From Porphyromonadaceae bacterium UBA2751 (GTDB lineage Bacteria > Bacteroidota > Bacteroidia > Bacteroidales > Muribaculaceae), in the NCBI GenBank assembly GCA_002353285.1, contig DEJJ01000033.1, positions 41,269-105,268 of the forward strand: DNA of 64,000 bases. Direction: 5' to 3'. Both the position numbers and the translations under genes were made by a program. Every line of letters starts with the position of its first letter. The stretch's first letter is position 1. The notes under the pieces were generated by a model. It saw only the letters and a program-made list of their open reading frames with translations, was not told the DNA's origin and ran no database searches. Below are positions 24,921-33,590 of this stretch, piece by piece.

Positions 24921-25715
24921 ATGGCAGAAACAGATAATCAAGCAGTTAAGAGCAAGCGCGACAGCATGACCAAGCGTCTCGCATCGAAATATCCCGACAT
25001 GGACTTCACGGACGAAGAGGTGATGTTTGGTCGTATTTCCGATGATTACGATGATTACGACAGTCAGCTGAGCGGCTACCAGGAGCGTGAGCAGAAGATT
25101 GCCGACATGTTCACCAGCGACCCTCGCAGTGCACATTTCGTCACCACCTGGCGTGACGGTGGCGACCCTGTGGTAGAGTTTGTGCGCCGTTTTGGCAGTG
25201 ACATCAAAGAGCGTCTTGACGACCCCGAGTGGCAAGAACAGCTTGCCGCCGCCAACAAAGACTTTGTGGAGCGTGTCGCCAAAGAGAAAGAGCTAGAGCA
25301 GATGTACGAGCAGAACATCGCCGAGACCAAGAATGTGATGGCGCAGTTCCAGCAGGACTATGGCCTTGACGACAGCCAGCTCGACGAGGTGATGGACTTC
25401 TTGAACAAGGTATATACCGACGCTGTTGTGGGCAAGTATGACCGTGCGAGCATGGAGATGGCGTTGAATGCCATTAACCACGACACCGACGTAGAGGATG
25501 CCAGTGCCGAGGGCGAGGTGCGCGGCAAGAATGCTCGCATCGACGAGAAGTTGCGCACCCGCAAGAGGGGCGACGGCGTGACAGCGTTGAGCGGCAAGAA
25601 CACTGGCAGTGGTGCAGAGCGCCGTGCCCCCAACCTTGGAGCGCTCGACAACTTCGCCAGCGGTGAGGACATCTGGAGCCGTGGCGGTGAGAAGCGCACT
25701 AAATTTAATTCATAA
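24921..25715 (+). CDS. Putative scaffolding protein
   Basis: 264 residues from the ATG at 24921 (MAETDNQAVKS...); the open frame extends upstream into an intergenic repeat and is not used. Acidic, almost wholly helical, with a central coiled-coil stretch (QEREQKIADMF..., AKEKELEQMYEQ) and a basic, disordered C-terminal tail (RTRKRGDGVTALSGKNTGSG), the charge pattern of podovirus scaffolds that bind capsid protein through a basic tail. It lies 88 bases before the major capsid gene, the usual scaffold position. Confidence 0.75.
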   Translation: MAETDNQAVKSKRDSMTKRLASKYPDMDFTDEEVMFGRISDDYDDYDSQLSGYQEREQKIADMFTSDPRSAHFVTTWRDGGDPVVEFVRRFGSDIKERLDDPEWQEQLAAANKDFVERVAKEKELEQMYEQNIAETKNVMAQFQQDYGLDDSQLDEVMDFLNKVYTDAVVGKYDRASMEMALNAINHDTDVEDASAEGEVRGKNARIDEKLRTRKRGDGVTALSGKNTGSGAERRAPNLGALDNFASGEDIWSRGGEKRTKFNS

Positions 25716-25803
25716 TTCAAAATGCACAATGCATAATTAAGGCTGCGCCTGGATGACAAGTCACAAAGAAAAATAAGTAATAATTTTAATTGTTTTTTAG
25801 GTA

Positions 25804-27291
25804 ATGAAAAAGTGTTTTAAGTTTATGATCAGCTTCATGCTGACACTGGTGAGCGTGCTTGTTGGCGCTCACTCAGGCGTGATGATGGCTGCTGCCAGTG
25901 ACCTGCCCGATGCAGGAAAGACCACTGGTGGCGCAGGCGGCGACACAGCCATGGAGGGTGGCAACCTCTCCAATCCCAGTGGCCCTTATGGTCCTGGCGG
26001 CATCGCGACCGAGACTGGCGGTCGTGCCGATGGCGACCCCGACATGTACTCGAAGGAAGTTGACAAGCGCATCACCAAGATTCGCCCCATGGCGACCCCT
26101 ATCGACCAGATTTCGCGCTATGCCAAAGGCATTCCCAGCGATTCCTTTGAGGTGAAGTATTACAGCGTGGGCACCCGTCCCATCACTTGCAAGACTACGG
26201 CAGCTATTTCGGCTCAAGCCGCTGGTGCTGCTGCTCAGAGCGTAGCCCTAAGTGTAGATGATGCCAACATGTTCACCCTTGATGACACCATCAGAGTAGT
26301 GGGTGTGAGTGCCATCACCAAGGCTGACGGAACAGCTTACGGCGAGAATGACCAGAACATTCCCGAGCTCGTGCTGTGCGTGTGTGGCCGCAACGACAAC
26401 GGCATGCCCCTGGTGTATGCCGTGAACGGCACCAAAGACACCAACACAGGCGAGACCACCAAGCTGCCTGCTATCCCCAGCGGCACCACACTGGTGCGCA
26501 TGGGCAAGGCATGTGGTGAGCTTGATGTTCAGACTGGCCGTTTCAACAACATCCCCACTGCCGAGATCCAGTACTGCCAGAACTTCATGATCCAGGTAGA
26601 GCAATCGACCTTCGACAAGATTGCCGCCAAGGAAGTAGACTGGAATTTCAGCGATATTGAGGAAGACTGCATCTACGACATGCGTCTGAGCCAGGAGAAC
26701 ACCTACCTCTTTGGAGACAAGCGCGTGATTCACCACATCACCAAGGACGGCATGGCCACCTGGTTCACAAAGGGAATTTGGTGGATGGCCGGCAAGGACA
26801 TCGAGGTTGGCGAATGGGATTACGACAAGGAGTGCGCCGTCATCAGCGACGAGAACCTTGTTGACATCACCAAAGACCTCTTTGTGGGCACCGGCATCGG
26901 CAACAAGCGCAAGATTTTGTTCTGCGGCTCGGACATGCTGAGCGCGTTCTCTAAGATCAAGAGCGACAAGTTCCGTCTGAAAGATACCGTTGAGGTGTGG
27001 AACTTGAAGTTCAAGAGTTGGGACACCGACTTTGGTGAGGTGCTTACCATCCACCACGAGCTCTTTGACGCCAACGGCAAGAGCGACTGCGGTTTCGCCC
27101 TCGACCCCGAGTACCTGACAAAGGCCACCCATGTGAGCTGGAGCCGCAACGTGCTTGACCTTCAGAAAGCTGGTGTGCGCAACACCGACGCAGTGGTTAT
27201 TCAGGAGGTTGCTTGCCTTTATCTGCGCTATGCCAAGGCCCATGCAAGAATGCGCTTAGCCCAGAAGCCGGCGGAAGAAGCCGGCGGGTAA
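25804..27291 (+). CDS. Major capsid protein (SU10/DUF5309-like HK97 fold) with signal-like N-terminus
   Basis: 495 residues. The body (about residue 85 onward) matches the SU10-type major capsid family: RPMATPIDQISRYAKG, SFEVKYYSVGTRP, then a beta-rich insertion and WNLKFKSWDTDFGEVLTIHH near the C-terminus. The N-terminus is unusual: MKKCFKFMISFMLTLVSVLV is a basic-then-hydrophobic segment like a signal peptide or membrane anchor, followed by Gly/Pro-rich sequence. Met27 or Met28 could be an alternative start that would remove it. Scaffold precedes it, and a strong terminator follows. No classical prohead protease gene is recognisable in the window. Confidence 0.88.
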   Translation: MKKCFKFMISFMLTLVSVLVGAHSGVMMAAASDLPDAGKTTGGAGGDTAMEGGNLSNPSGPYGPGGIATETGGRADGDPDMYSKEVDKRITKIRPMATPIDQISRYAKGIPSDSFEVKYYSVGTRPITCKTTAAISAQAAGAAAQSVALSVDDANMFTLDDTIRVVGVSAITKADGTAYGENDQNIPELVLCVCGRNDNGMPLVYAVNGTKDTNTGETTKLPAIPSGTTLVRMGKACGELDVQTGRFNNIPTAEIQYCQNFMIQVEQSTFDKIAAKEVDWNFSDIEEDCIYDMRLSQENTYLFGDKRVIHHITKDGMATWFTKGIWWMAGKDIEVGEWDYDKECAVISDENLVDITKDLFVGTGIGNKRKILFCGSDMLSAFSKIKSDKFRLKDTVEVWNLKFKSWDTDFGEVLTIHHELFDANGKSDCGFALDPEYLTKATHVSWSRNVLDLQKAGVRNTDAVVIQEVACLYLRYAKAHARMRLAQKPAEEAGG

Positions 27292-27333
27292 GCCCCCACC
27301 AAGGGGTAGCGTAGCTACAAGCTTATAGACCAT

Positions 27334-27368
27334 GGAGGGCGGGCCAAGCGCCCGTCCTCCTTTTTTAC
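27334..27368 (+). terminator. Strong terminator after the major capsid gene
   Basis: GGAGGGCGGGC pairs with GCCCGTCCTCC around CAAGC, followed by TTTTTT. It lies 43 bases after the capsid stop and would let capsid mRNA be more abundant than mRNA for the downstream genes. Confidence 0.9.
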
Positions 27369-27397
27369 GAGAATAATTAATACAATCCGATAGAGAA

Positions 27398-27796
27398 ATG
27401 AAGAAAAGATATAAATCATCGTCGCACGTGTCGTTAAACGTGTCGCTTGGCAAAGGCAAGAGCGTGCATGTGTCGTTCACCGCATTGACAGGCGGCGGCA
27501 GCGTGTACTACACCGACGACGAGAAGTTACAGAAAGCCCTTGAGCGCCATGCTCGCTATGGCAAGATTTTCAGGCTCGACCCCACCTTTGTTGAGACCAA
27601 GGTTCCTGCTAAAGAGCAATCAGAGGAGCCATTGTCAACAGAAGGCAGCGGGCTTAAAGTGATAAAAGTAGCCAGTCTCGACGATGCTAAGAGCTACCTT
27701 GTAGAGACCTTTGACATCAGCCGCACGAAGCTTCGCTCTAAGAAGCAGATTGAGGATGCGGCAGCGGCTAATGGCATTGAGTTTAGTTTTGAGTAA
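27398..27796 (+). CDS. Small head-associated protein with C-terminal HeH/LEM-like helices
   Basis: 132 residues, directly after the capsid terminator. The N-terminal half is beta-rich (SLNVSLGKGKSVHVSFTALTGGGSVYYTDD) followed by a helix (EKLQKALERHARYG). Residues about 95-132 (LDDAKSYLVETFDISRTKLRSKKQIEDAAAANG) resemble a helix-extended-helix fold found in phage structural proteins. Position between capsid and neck genes suggests a decoration or head-completion role. Confidence 0.65.
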   Translation: MKKRYKSSSHVSLNVSLGKGKSVHVSFTALTGGGSVYYTDDEKLQKALERHARYGKIFRLDPTFVETKVPAKEQSEEPLSTEGSGLKVIKVASLDDAKSYLVETFDISRTKLRSKKQIEDAAAANGIEFSFE

Positions 27797-27848
27797 TAGA
27801 CAATGAACGCCGCGCATGCGGCGCACTACAGAACAACAACGACACTTT

Positions 27849-28514
27849 ATGGAATATAACGTAAGTGATATAGTACAGGAGGCGAAGGTTGCTCTCGACG
27901 AGAATGTGGACAGCAGTGCTCTTAGTGGGCTTGGCGATGTTGACACGCTGAAGCTTGACGAGATAATCGAGAGCAAGGTGTTGACCGCTGGCAGGATCAT
28001 CGAGACCAACGCACCTGCGCACCTGCTTGACTCGGGGCGTGCCTTCGGTGAGAGCATAGGCTGGGACGGTCAGCCTGGTTATGGTGCAGGCTACATCCAC
28101 CTGCCCGACGACTTCCTGCGGCTGGTGTGCTTCCAGATGAGCGACTGGGACTATGCCGTGACTGCCGCCATCACGGAGGACAGTCCGCTGTACCAGATGC
28201 AGCGCAGCCGCTTTGCTGGTGTGCGTGGCAACCCACAGAAGCCAGTGGTGGCGATTACATCGCAGCCCATTGGGCTTGTGCTGGAGTTCTTCAGCTGCTA
28301 CAGCGGTGAGGATGCCTATGTCAAGAAGGCACGTTATATTCCAATCCCAAGAGTGAGAAACGGCAAGATTGAGCTGTGCGAGAAGCTGAAGCCAGCGGTG
28401 GTGTATCACACCGCCTACCTCAGTGCCTTGAGCCTGGGCGAGGGTGACGCAGCTGCTGCACTGCTTGCGACAGCGAGGGAGCTGGCAGAGATTGCTCCGC
28501 AATCTAATGCATAA
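27849..28514 (+). CDS. Putative neck/head-tail adaptor protein
   Basis: 221 residues from the ATG at 27849; a start at 27816 lies in a stem-loop repeat and is less likely. Helical with a central part GYGAGYIHLPDDFLRLVCFQMSDWD that resembles adaptor proteins of podoviruses (T7 gp11-like), which connect portal to nozzle. It lies between the capsid-associated gene and the receptor-binding genes. The assignment is contextual. Confidence 0.6.
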   Translation: MEYNVSDIVQEAKVALDENVDSSALSGLGDVDTLKLDEIIESKVLTAGRIIETNAPAHLLDSGRAFGESIGWDGQPGYGAGYIHLPDDFLRLVCFQMSDWDYAVTAAITEDSPLYQMQRSRFAGVRGNPQKPVVAITSQPIGLVLEFFSCYSGEDAYVKKARYIPIPRVRNGKIELCEKLKPAVVYHTAYLSALSLGEGDAAAALLATARELAEIAPQSNA

Positions 28515-28579
28515 TGCACAATGCATAATTCATAATTGGGCTAATGCCTACTTTTTAATGCATAATTTATTAAATATTT

Positions 28580-31150
28580 ATGGCGAGTTATATAGAGACC
28601 GAAGACTATGGCATTTATGCCAATATAGAAGCCTTGTGGGCTGCACATCCCGAGGGAGGCGTTGAGGGTGCGTATTGCACTATACGCAACGTGAAGTACC
28701 ATTGGGACAAGTACGACCGCATGTGGGTTGCCGACCCCAACTATGGGCCAACACCTGCCAGGAAGGTTGAGACCTTTTATGGCGACGTGAACATACAGAA
28801 CAACCTGACGGTGGCTGGCTACATCCGTGCTAAGGGTATCAAGCAACCGAGCCTGGGATTGTACTTGAGCGAGGCCACATTGAAAGCCAAGTGGCCTGAT
28901 CCCGAAGTGGGTATGTGGGCATTGGTGGGAGAGAATTTTCCTGCCACAGTCTATGTGTGCCAGGCCGAAGGGGTGTGGACGGAGACGGAAGCGACTGGTG
29001 GTCCTGATGATGTGGACTTGTCGGGCATTAAGGTGACTGTCATCAATGACTTGGAGACAGGCGGCATTGAAGAAGCTCTCTCGGCTGAGCAGGGCAAGAA
29101 GCTTGGTGCCAGGGTGTCGTCGTTAGAGGCGATGAGCAAACCCCTGATTGAAGATGACAGTTATGGGAGCTCGTCGTTGGCTAACGGCAAGCTGTGGTAT
29201 TATGCAAGCGGGAACAATTATGCCCCCGAGACACCGACGGTCAATCCCCAATATGGTTGCATGCGGCTTGCTGTGGTTGCTGGTGACTCTGTGTCGATTA
29301 AGACAAAAGGCCAGTATGAGGGCCATCCGTGGGCTATAACTGACACAAGCGGTCTGATACTACAAGTTGACGACGACAGGTCTACCCACACCGTAGATGT
29401 GACCTTGTCCATAGGTCAGGATGGCTATGTTTACATCAACTGCCTTACCGACTACTACGAAGACTTTTCGGTAGTGCATTCGCATGCCTTCTATGCAGAA
29501 GTTAGAGAAACTGTGGATGCGATGCCCAAGATAACCCGCCAGGTATCGTCGCTGAAAGATGTTGCGGAATATGATGCACAGAGTTTGTTCTCCCGTTGGG
29601 TATGGCAGAACGCCTCTAGAAAAGTGACGGTAGACAAATACCGCGCCCTCAATAACAATTATGGATGTATGTTCCTGGCCGTCTCGAAAGGCGACAGTGT
29701 GCATGTCAAGTCAAGGACATACGTCTATGATTCTCAGCAGGGAGCTGGAGTATATGCGGCGGTATCCTGGGCCATCACCGATACTGAGAGAACTATTCTC
29801 TCGGCGGCTGCAGAGAATGATGACCCAGTGGAGACGACCCTTGAGATAGAACAGGACGGCTTTGTCTTCATTAACTGCGCCAACAGCTATAGTGAGGATT
29901 TCTCGGTAGTGCATACCTACAACAAAGTTAATGCCGACGTTGCCCTGATGCAGGAGGTGCGTGAGAGTCTCACTTATGAGCCAGAGAATATCATGCTGCT
30001 CTACTATGGTGTTGCCAAGCGTAAGATATGGAACCCAGAGCAACTCACGCATGTTCTTGCGCACACATACAAGACTGGCAAGCACAAGGGTTACACCGAC
30101 TGGTTTTTCTCGTCGCTACTGTATATCGAGGCGGGACATGACGGATACAGGTTCGGCTACAACGTGTCGTCGGGCGGTTCCATCGACAAGCCGTCACGGA
30201 AGACGGATTGGGAGTGGCTTATGGGCAGGTTTTTTTCCGAGCAGGGAGTTAGTGGCACGGCAGTAGAAGAAGATTCCATAGAGGGTCTGCGCTCGCTGGA
30301 ATACACTGTCGGCAAACTGAAGAAAACCATGGGACAGCCGGCAAGGAGACACAAGGTGGTGCTGACGCTGCCTATTCCGTATTACTACTACCCCACACCC
30401 TCAAAGAACGGCTGGGGTACGTTGAACAGGGAGGATATCCCCGAGTGGAACGAGATGTGGGAAGGGATTTTCGACGGAGAGGACTCGCTGAACTTCGACA
30501 CTGGTTCGACAAGCGCAAGCAACTACAGGACGCTCGCTGACCAGGAGAGCCGAGTGGTAGTGATGAAGTGGTACATTGATAGGGTAATTGCCGCATTCAA
30601 CGCCAAGCAGTATGAGAATTTTGACCTGGAAGGGTTATACTGGGTTGACGAGACCTTGACTTATCCTACGAGTTCTGGCACTATTCTAGACCCCATCTTC
30701 TCATCCATAAGCGAATACATCAGGAGCAAGGGAATGAGGATGTATTGGATTCCATACGGGACGGCTGCTGGAAGATTTGACTTCAACCCAGCCGACGCTC
30801 AAATCAGCTTCCTGCAAACGGGCTACTTTTGGAAGGATGGCACAATCAGCAGCGAAATCATGACCGAGCAGGTGATGCGTCGCTTGTACAAGGAAGCCAT
30901 TGACCTTTATGACATGGGCCTTGAGTATGAGTTAAGTTCACATTTGTTCACCGACAGCACCCTTGAGAATATCGATGCCGACCTCATGACACGCCTTGAG
31001 ACCATCACAGATGTGTTTGAGGAGCGCCTGTACTTCATGCGCCGCAACATTGCCTACTACTTTGACAACGACATGCAGATTAAGATGTCGATGTCGGGCA
31101 ACGAGCGTGTGCAGCGCTATATGGACAGGCTAGCTGGGCTCTTAACGTAA
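28580..31150 (+). CDS. Tail spike/fibre with duplicated beta modules and a DUF4855 glycosidase-like domain
   Basis: 856 residues. An N-terminal virion-attachment part includes VETFYGDVNIQNNLTVAGYI, a motif common where fibre beta-structure begins. Two similar modules follow (about residues 199-308 and 335-451); both carry YGCM.LAV..GDSV and a late block with INC...YSEDFSVVH or INC...YYEDFSVVH, so they are tandem duplicates, perhaps carbohydrate-binding. The C-terminal half (about 470-800) matches DUF4855: VLTLPIPYYYYP, FDLEGLYWVDET, GMRMYWIPYGTA. DUF4855 proteins have a TIM-barrel-like fold resembling glycoside hydrolases. I infer a capsule- or glycan-degrading receptor-binding protein. Confidence 0.8.
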   Translation: MASYIETEDYGIYANIEALWAAHPEGGVEGAYCTIRNVKYHWDKYDRMWVADPNYGPTPARKVETFYGDVNIQNNLTVAGYIRAKGIKQPSLGLYLSEATLKAKWPDPEVGMWALVGENFPATVYVCQAEGVWTETEATGGPDDVDLSGIKVTVINDLETGGIEEALSAEQGKKLGARVSSLEAMSKPLIEDDSYGSSSLANGKLWYYASGNNYAPETPTVNPQYGCMRLAVVAGDSVSIKTKGQYEGHPWAITDTSGLILQVDDDRSTHTVDVTLSIGQDGYVYINCLTDYYEDFSVVHSHAFYAEVRETVDAMPKITRQVSSLKDVAEYDAQSLFSRWVWQNASRKVTVDKYRALNNNYGCMFLAVSKGDSVHVKSRTYVYDSQQGAGVYAAVSWAITDTERTILSAAAENDDPVETTLEIEQDGFVFINCANSYSEDFSVVHTYNKVNADVALMQEVRESLTYEPENIMLLYYGVAKRKIWNPEQLTHVLAHTYKTGKHKGYTDWFFSSLLYIEAGHDGYRFGYNVSSGGSIDKPSRKTDWEWLMGRFFSEQGVSGTAVEEDSIEGLRSLEYTVGKLKKTMGQPARRHKVVLTLPIPYYYYPTPSKNGWGTLNREDIPEWNEMWEGIFDGEDSLNFDTGSTSASNYRTLADQESRVVVMKWYIDRVIAAFNAKQYENFDLEGLYWVDETLTYPTSSGTILDPIFSSISEYIRSKGMRMYWIPYGTAAGRFDFNPADAQISFLQTGYFWKDGTISSEIMTEQVMRRLYKEAIDLYDMGLEYELSSHLFTDSTLENIDADLMTRLETITDVFEERLYFMRRNIAYYFDNDMQIKMSMSGNERVQRYMDRLAGLLT

Positions 31151-31167
31151 ACACAAAGGCATCGGCC

Positions 31168-31272
31168 ATGCTCCCTGCCCTTGAGAGCAAACAAGACAGG
31201 CTTGTGAGTGGCACGAGCAGTGACCTGGTGACCATAACCAAGACTGAGAAGAATGTTCAATTCAGTAATTAA
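31168..31272 (+). pseudogene. Orphan fibre-protein C-terminal fragment
   Basis: A 34-codon frame whose start, ALESKQDRLVSG, matches a motif very common in Bacteroidales tail-fibre proteins. It is in a different frame from the spike gene that ends 18 bases earlier. The fragment is too short to be a fibre itself, so it is probably a remnant left by a past exchange of fibre modules, though a tiny gene cannot be excluded. Confidence 0.5.
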
Positions 31273-31293
31273 CAACAATAACGATAAATCAAG

Positions 31294-33186
31294 ATGATAA
31301 GAAAACCATTTTACAGGAAGTTTCGCAAGGGTTTCTATGAGACCTTGAGCGAGAAAGGCGCGAGTGTGCTGCGCTACCGCGGAGCTGACAACAAGGAGCA
31401 TTATATCGCTGCTGGTGACAGTGCTGACGTGATGCCTGGTGGCGGCATGACCAAAGTTACGTGGCAAGAACTTAAAGATAAACGAGATGCTGGTAAATTA
31501 ACTCCAGGTGCTCTCTACCGTATTACGGACTACCAATGCACAACAACTCAAGTGAATACTCGTTCAGCAGGTCATCAATTTGATATTGTATTGCTTGCTT
31601 TAAGTGAGGATAAGTTAGCAGAGGAAGGTTGGGCTATGGAACATCCTACTGATGTTTATGATGTGACTTTTGATGATGGAGTTACTAAGAAGTGTTATTT
31701 AAACTTTGATATACCTTTATCTAATGGTTCACCAGTTGTAAATATAGTAGATGTTGAAACATTACAAGGCATACGTAACGTTAATATTGAAAATTTAAAT
31801 ATTGATAGAGAAGCAAAAACCGCAATAACAGAAGATTTTGATTCTACGGAACTTGCAACAGAAGGTTTACAATACAACTACTTCCAAAACTCCAACTTAT
31901 CTGCTTGGAAGGTATGGTATAGTTTGGATAATGATAAAGATAGGTTTGCTTGGGCTGATTCAGAGAACGGCAAGGGTGTTATCTATCGCATGATAGATGA
32001 GCACAACAACGACTGTCCGTATGACTTCAAGAACATCCAGTTTAAGAGGTGGGCTGTGACAGAATGCGAGAAATGTCCTTCACTTGTCTATGACGAGGAA
32101 GAAAACCCATTCTATTTCGGTATTTACAATTCTGATTGTGAGTCCGTCGTTGCACCTGTTGGTGGAGTTATTGAGGACATAGATGATTGGGTGTGGTGCT
32201 ATACATTCCACGGCATCACAAAAGATGCCGAAGGCAATACCAGCAGCTATGACTTATCGTCAAATCCTTTCAGAGGACCACAGGAGTTTGTTGACTACAT
32301 GATTGAAGAAGAAATGGGCGAGCCAATTGAAGACAGGTGCTACAACAATATCATCGGCATCTATGGCCAAATGGATATTGAAGGCGACAACACTGCTTCG
32401 GGCTTAACTCTCCCCAACAACGTCTTTTTCAACAGCAGTTATTGCATTTATAATGAAGAAGACGAATATTGGGAATATTCATTTGCACAGTGTTATGCAA
32501 ACGCCCTCAAAACTGATTGCCACAATAACACCTTTGGGAACGAGTGTTACAATAACACGTTTGGGAACGAGTGTTACAATAACACGTTTGGGAACAGCTT
32601 CCAAAACAATACTCTTGGAGAATGGTGTACTGACAACACGTTTGGGAACAATTGTTATAATAACACGTTTGGGAACTACTTCCAAAACAACACCTTTGGG
32701 AACAATTGTTATAATAACACGTTTGGGAACAATTGCGGCAATAACACGTTTGGGAACGGCTGTAATCGCAACACCTTTGGGAACGGCTTCCAAAACAACA
32801 CTCTTGGAGAATGGTGTACTGACAACACGTTTGGGAACTACTGCAATCGCAACACCTTTGGGAACAATTGCGGCAATAACACGTTTGGGAACAATTGCGG
32901 CAATAACACGTTTGGGAACAATTTTGAGCAGAGCAGCATAGGTGATGGAGTCAACAACATCACAGTCTCAAAGGATTATGTGAAGTATATTATTATTGAG
33001 AACGGCAATCAGAAGATTACCATAACGAGCACAGCCACAACGAGTTCGAGCCAGTATGTCCGCAACATTGCCATTGCTCTTGGCACCAATAATAGTAACA
33101 GTGGTAAGACTATCAGCCACAACACTACCAACGACACCTTCAAGACCACCTACCAAAACTCAAATTCTACCACTAAAAATGTTTAA
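31294..33186 (+). CDS. Tail fibre with about fifteen 9-residue NNTFGN repeats
   Basis: 630 residues. The N-terminal region includes ELKDKRDAGKLTPGALYRITDYQ, a block common in Bacteroidales phage fibres. Residues about 410-548 are 15 tandem nine-residue units of the type (Y/G)NNTFGN(x)C, with two NNTLGEWCT variants, likely forming a beta-solenoid. A short C-terminal cap follows. DNA of about 31480-31970 is clearly more A/T-rich than the neighbours, suggesting exchange. It follows the spike and lies next to a recombinase, so it is probably a host-range determinant. Confidence 0.8.
   Translation: MIRKPFYRKFRKGFYETLSEKGASVLRYRGADNKEHYIAAGDSADVMPGGGMTKVTWQELKDKRDAGKLTPGALYRITDYQCTTTQVNTRSAGHQFDIVLLALSEDKLAEEGWAMEHPTDVYDVTFDDGVTKKCYLNFDIPLSNGSPVVNIVDVETLQGIRNVNIENLNIDREAKTAITEDFDSTELATEGLQYNYFQNSNLSAWKVWYSLDNDKDRFAWADSENGKGVIYRMIDEHNNDCPYDFKNIQFKRWAVTECEKCPSLVYDEEENPFYFGIYNSDCESVVAPVGGVIEDIDDWVWCYTFHGITKDAEGNTSSYDLSSNPFRGPQEFVDYMIEEEMGEPIEDRCYNNIIGIYGQMDIEGDNTASGLTLPNNVFFNSSYCIYNEEDEYWEYSFAQCYANALKTDCHNNTFGNECYNNTFGNECYNNTFGNSFQNNTLGEWCTDNTFGNNCYNNTFGNYFQNNTFGNNCYNNTFGNNCGNNTFGNGCNRNTFGNGFQNNTLGEWCTDNTFGNYCNRNTFGNNCGNNTFGNNCGNNTFGNNFEQSSIGDGVNNITVSKDYVKYIIIENGNQKITITSTATTSSSQYVRNIAIALGTNNSNSGKTISHNTTNDTFKTTYQNSNSTTKNV
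32521..32935 (+). repeat. 27-bp tandem coding repeat in the fibre gene
   Basis: About 15 units of 27 bp built on AACACGTTTGGGAACAATTG. Several units are identical over more than 20 bases, so slippage or unequal recombination could change the repeat number. Four copies of GTTTGGGAACAATT are at 32640, 32721, 32883 and 32910. An inverted 12-bp match lies at 33567-33578. Confidence 0.9.
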
Positions 33187-33197
33187 ATCAGCATGTT

Positions 33198-33440
33198 ATG
33201 AATACGACAGATAATCAACATTACCAAGCCGACAAAGGCTGTTTCATTGTTCGCAAGAGCGACCAAGTGATTATGGGTGAGGCTATTGACCTCGGCAGCG
33301 AAGATGCAATCGAGAGCTACGAGGACCAGCCTTACACCGAAGAAAGCTATCGTGAGTTTTATACCTCGATAGGCGTTGATATTGATGCCCAAAAACAGGC
33401 AGAAAACGGCCTCAAAAAACGCAATAAAAAAGGCAAGTGA
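33198..33440 (+). CDS. Small acidic protein after the fibre gene (possible fibre chaperone)
   Basis: 80 residues starting 11 bases after the fibre stop. It begins QHYQADKGCFIVRKSDQVIMGEAIDLG, a small beta domain, followed by an acidic stretch and a Lys-rich C-terminus. Short genes in this position often assist fibre folding, but no family is recognised. Its stop codon lies in a repeated TGATGCCAT. Confidence 0.55.
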   Translation: MNTTDNQHYQADKGCFIVRKSDQVIMGEAIDLGSEDAIESYEDQPYTEESYREFYTSIGVDIDAQKQAENGLKKRNKKGK

Positions 33441-33590
33441 TGCCATTATGATGCCATGACGAGCAATCAATATGGCATCAAGTCCTACAGGCTTATAGGC
33501 AAGAGAGTGGCGTAATCGGTTAGCAATAACACGGTTGCGCCACCTCGTTTGTCGAGTAGCGATTAGTTGTTCCCAAACTTTATCAGGGAG
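33441..33590. other. Gap between fibre operon and recombinase with inverted repeats
   Basis: TGATGCCAT is present at 33438-33446 and 33449-33457 and inverted (ATGGCATCA) at 33472-33480, forming a 9-bp stem that may end transcription. TTGTTCCCAAAC at 33567-33578 is the reverse complement of the fibre repeat core GTTTGGGAACAA and lies 13 bases beyond the recombinase stop. On the minus strand this stretch is also open as a frame, without a start. Confidence 0.6.

Noticed and set aside
32521..32935. 27-bp direct repeats that look like a CRISPR array
   Set aside because: Units are contiguous, code for a continuous nine-residue protein repeat in frame, and have no unique spacers or cas genes nearby.
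33183..33470. Minus-strand frame opposite the small post-fibre gene, open further up to about 33590
   Set aside because: Mostly shadow of 33198-33440. The part from 33470 to 33590 reads like protein (VWEQLIATRQTRW) but has no start; kept only as a note for the inverted segment.
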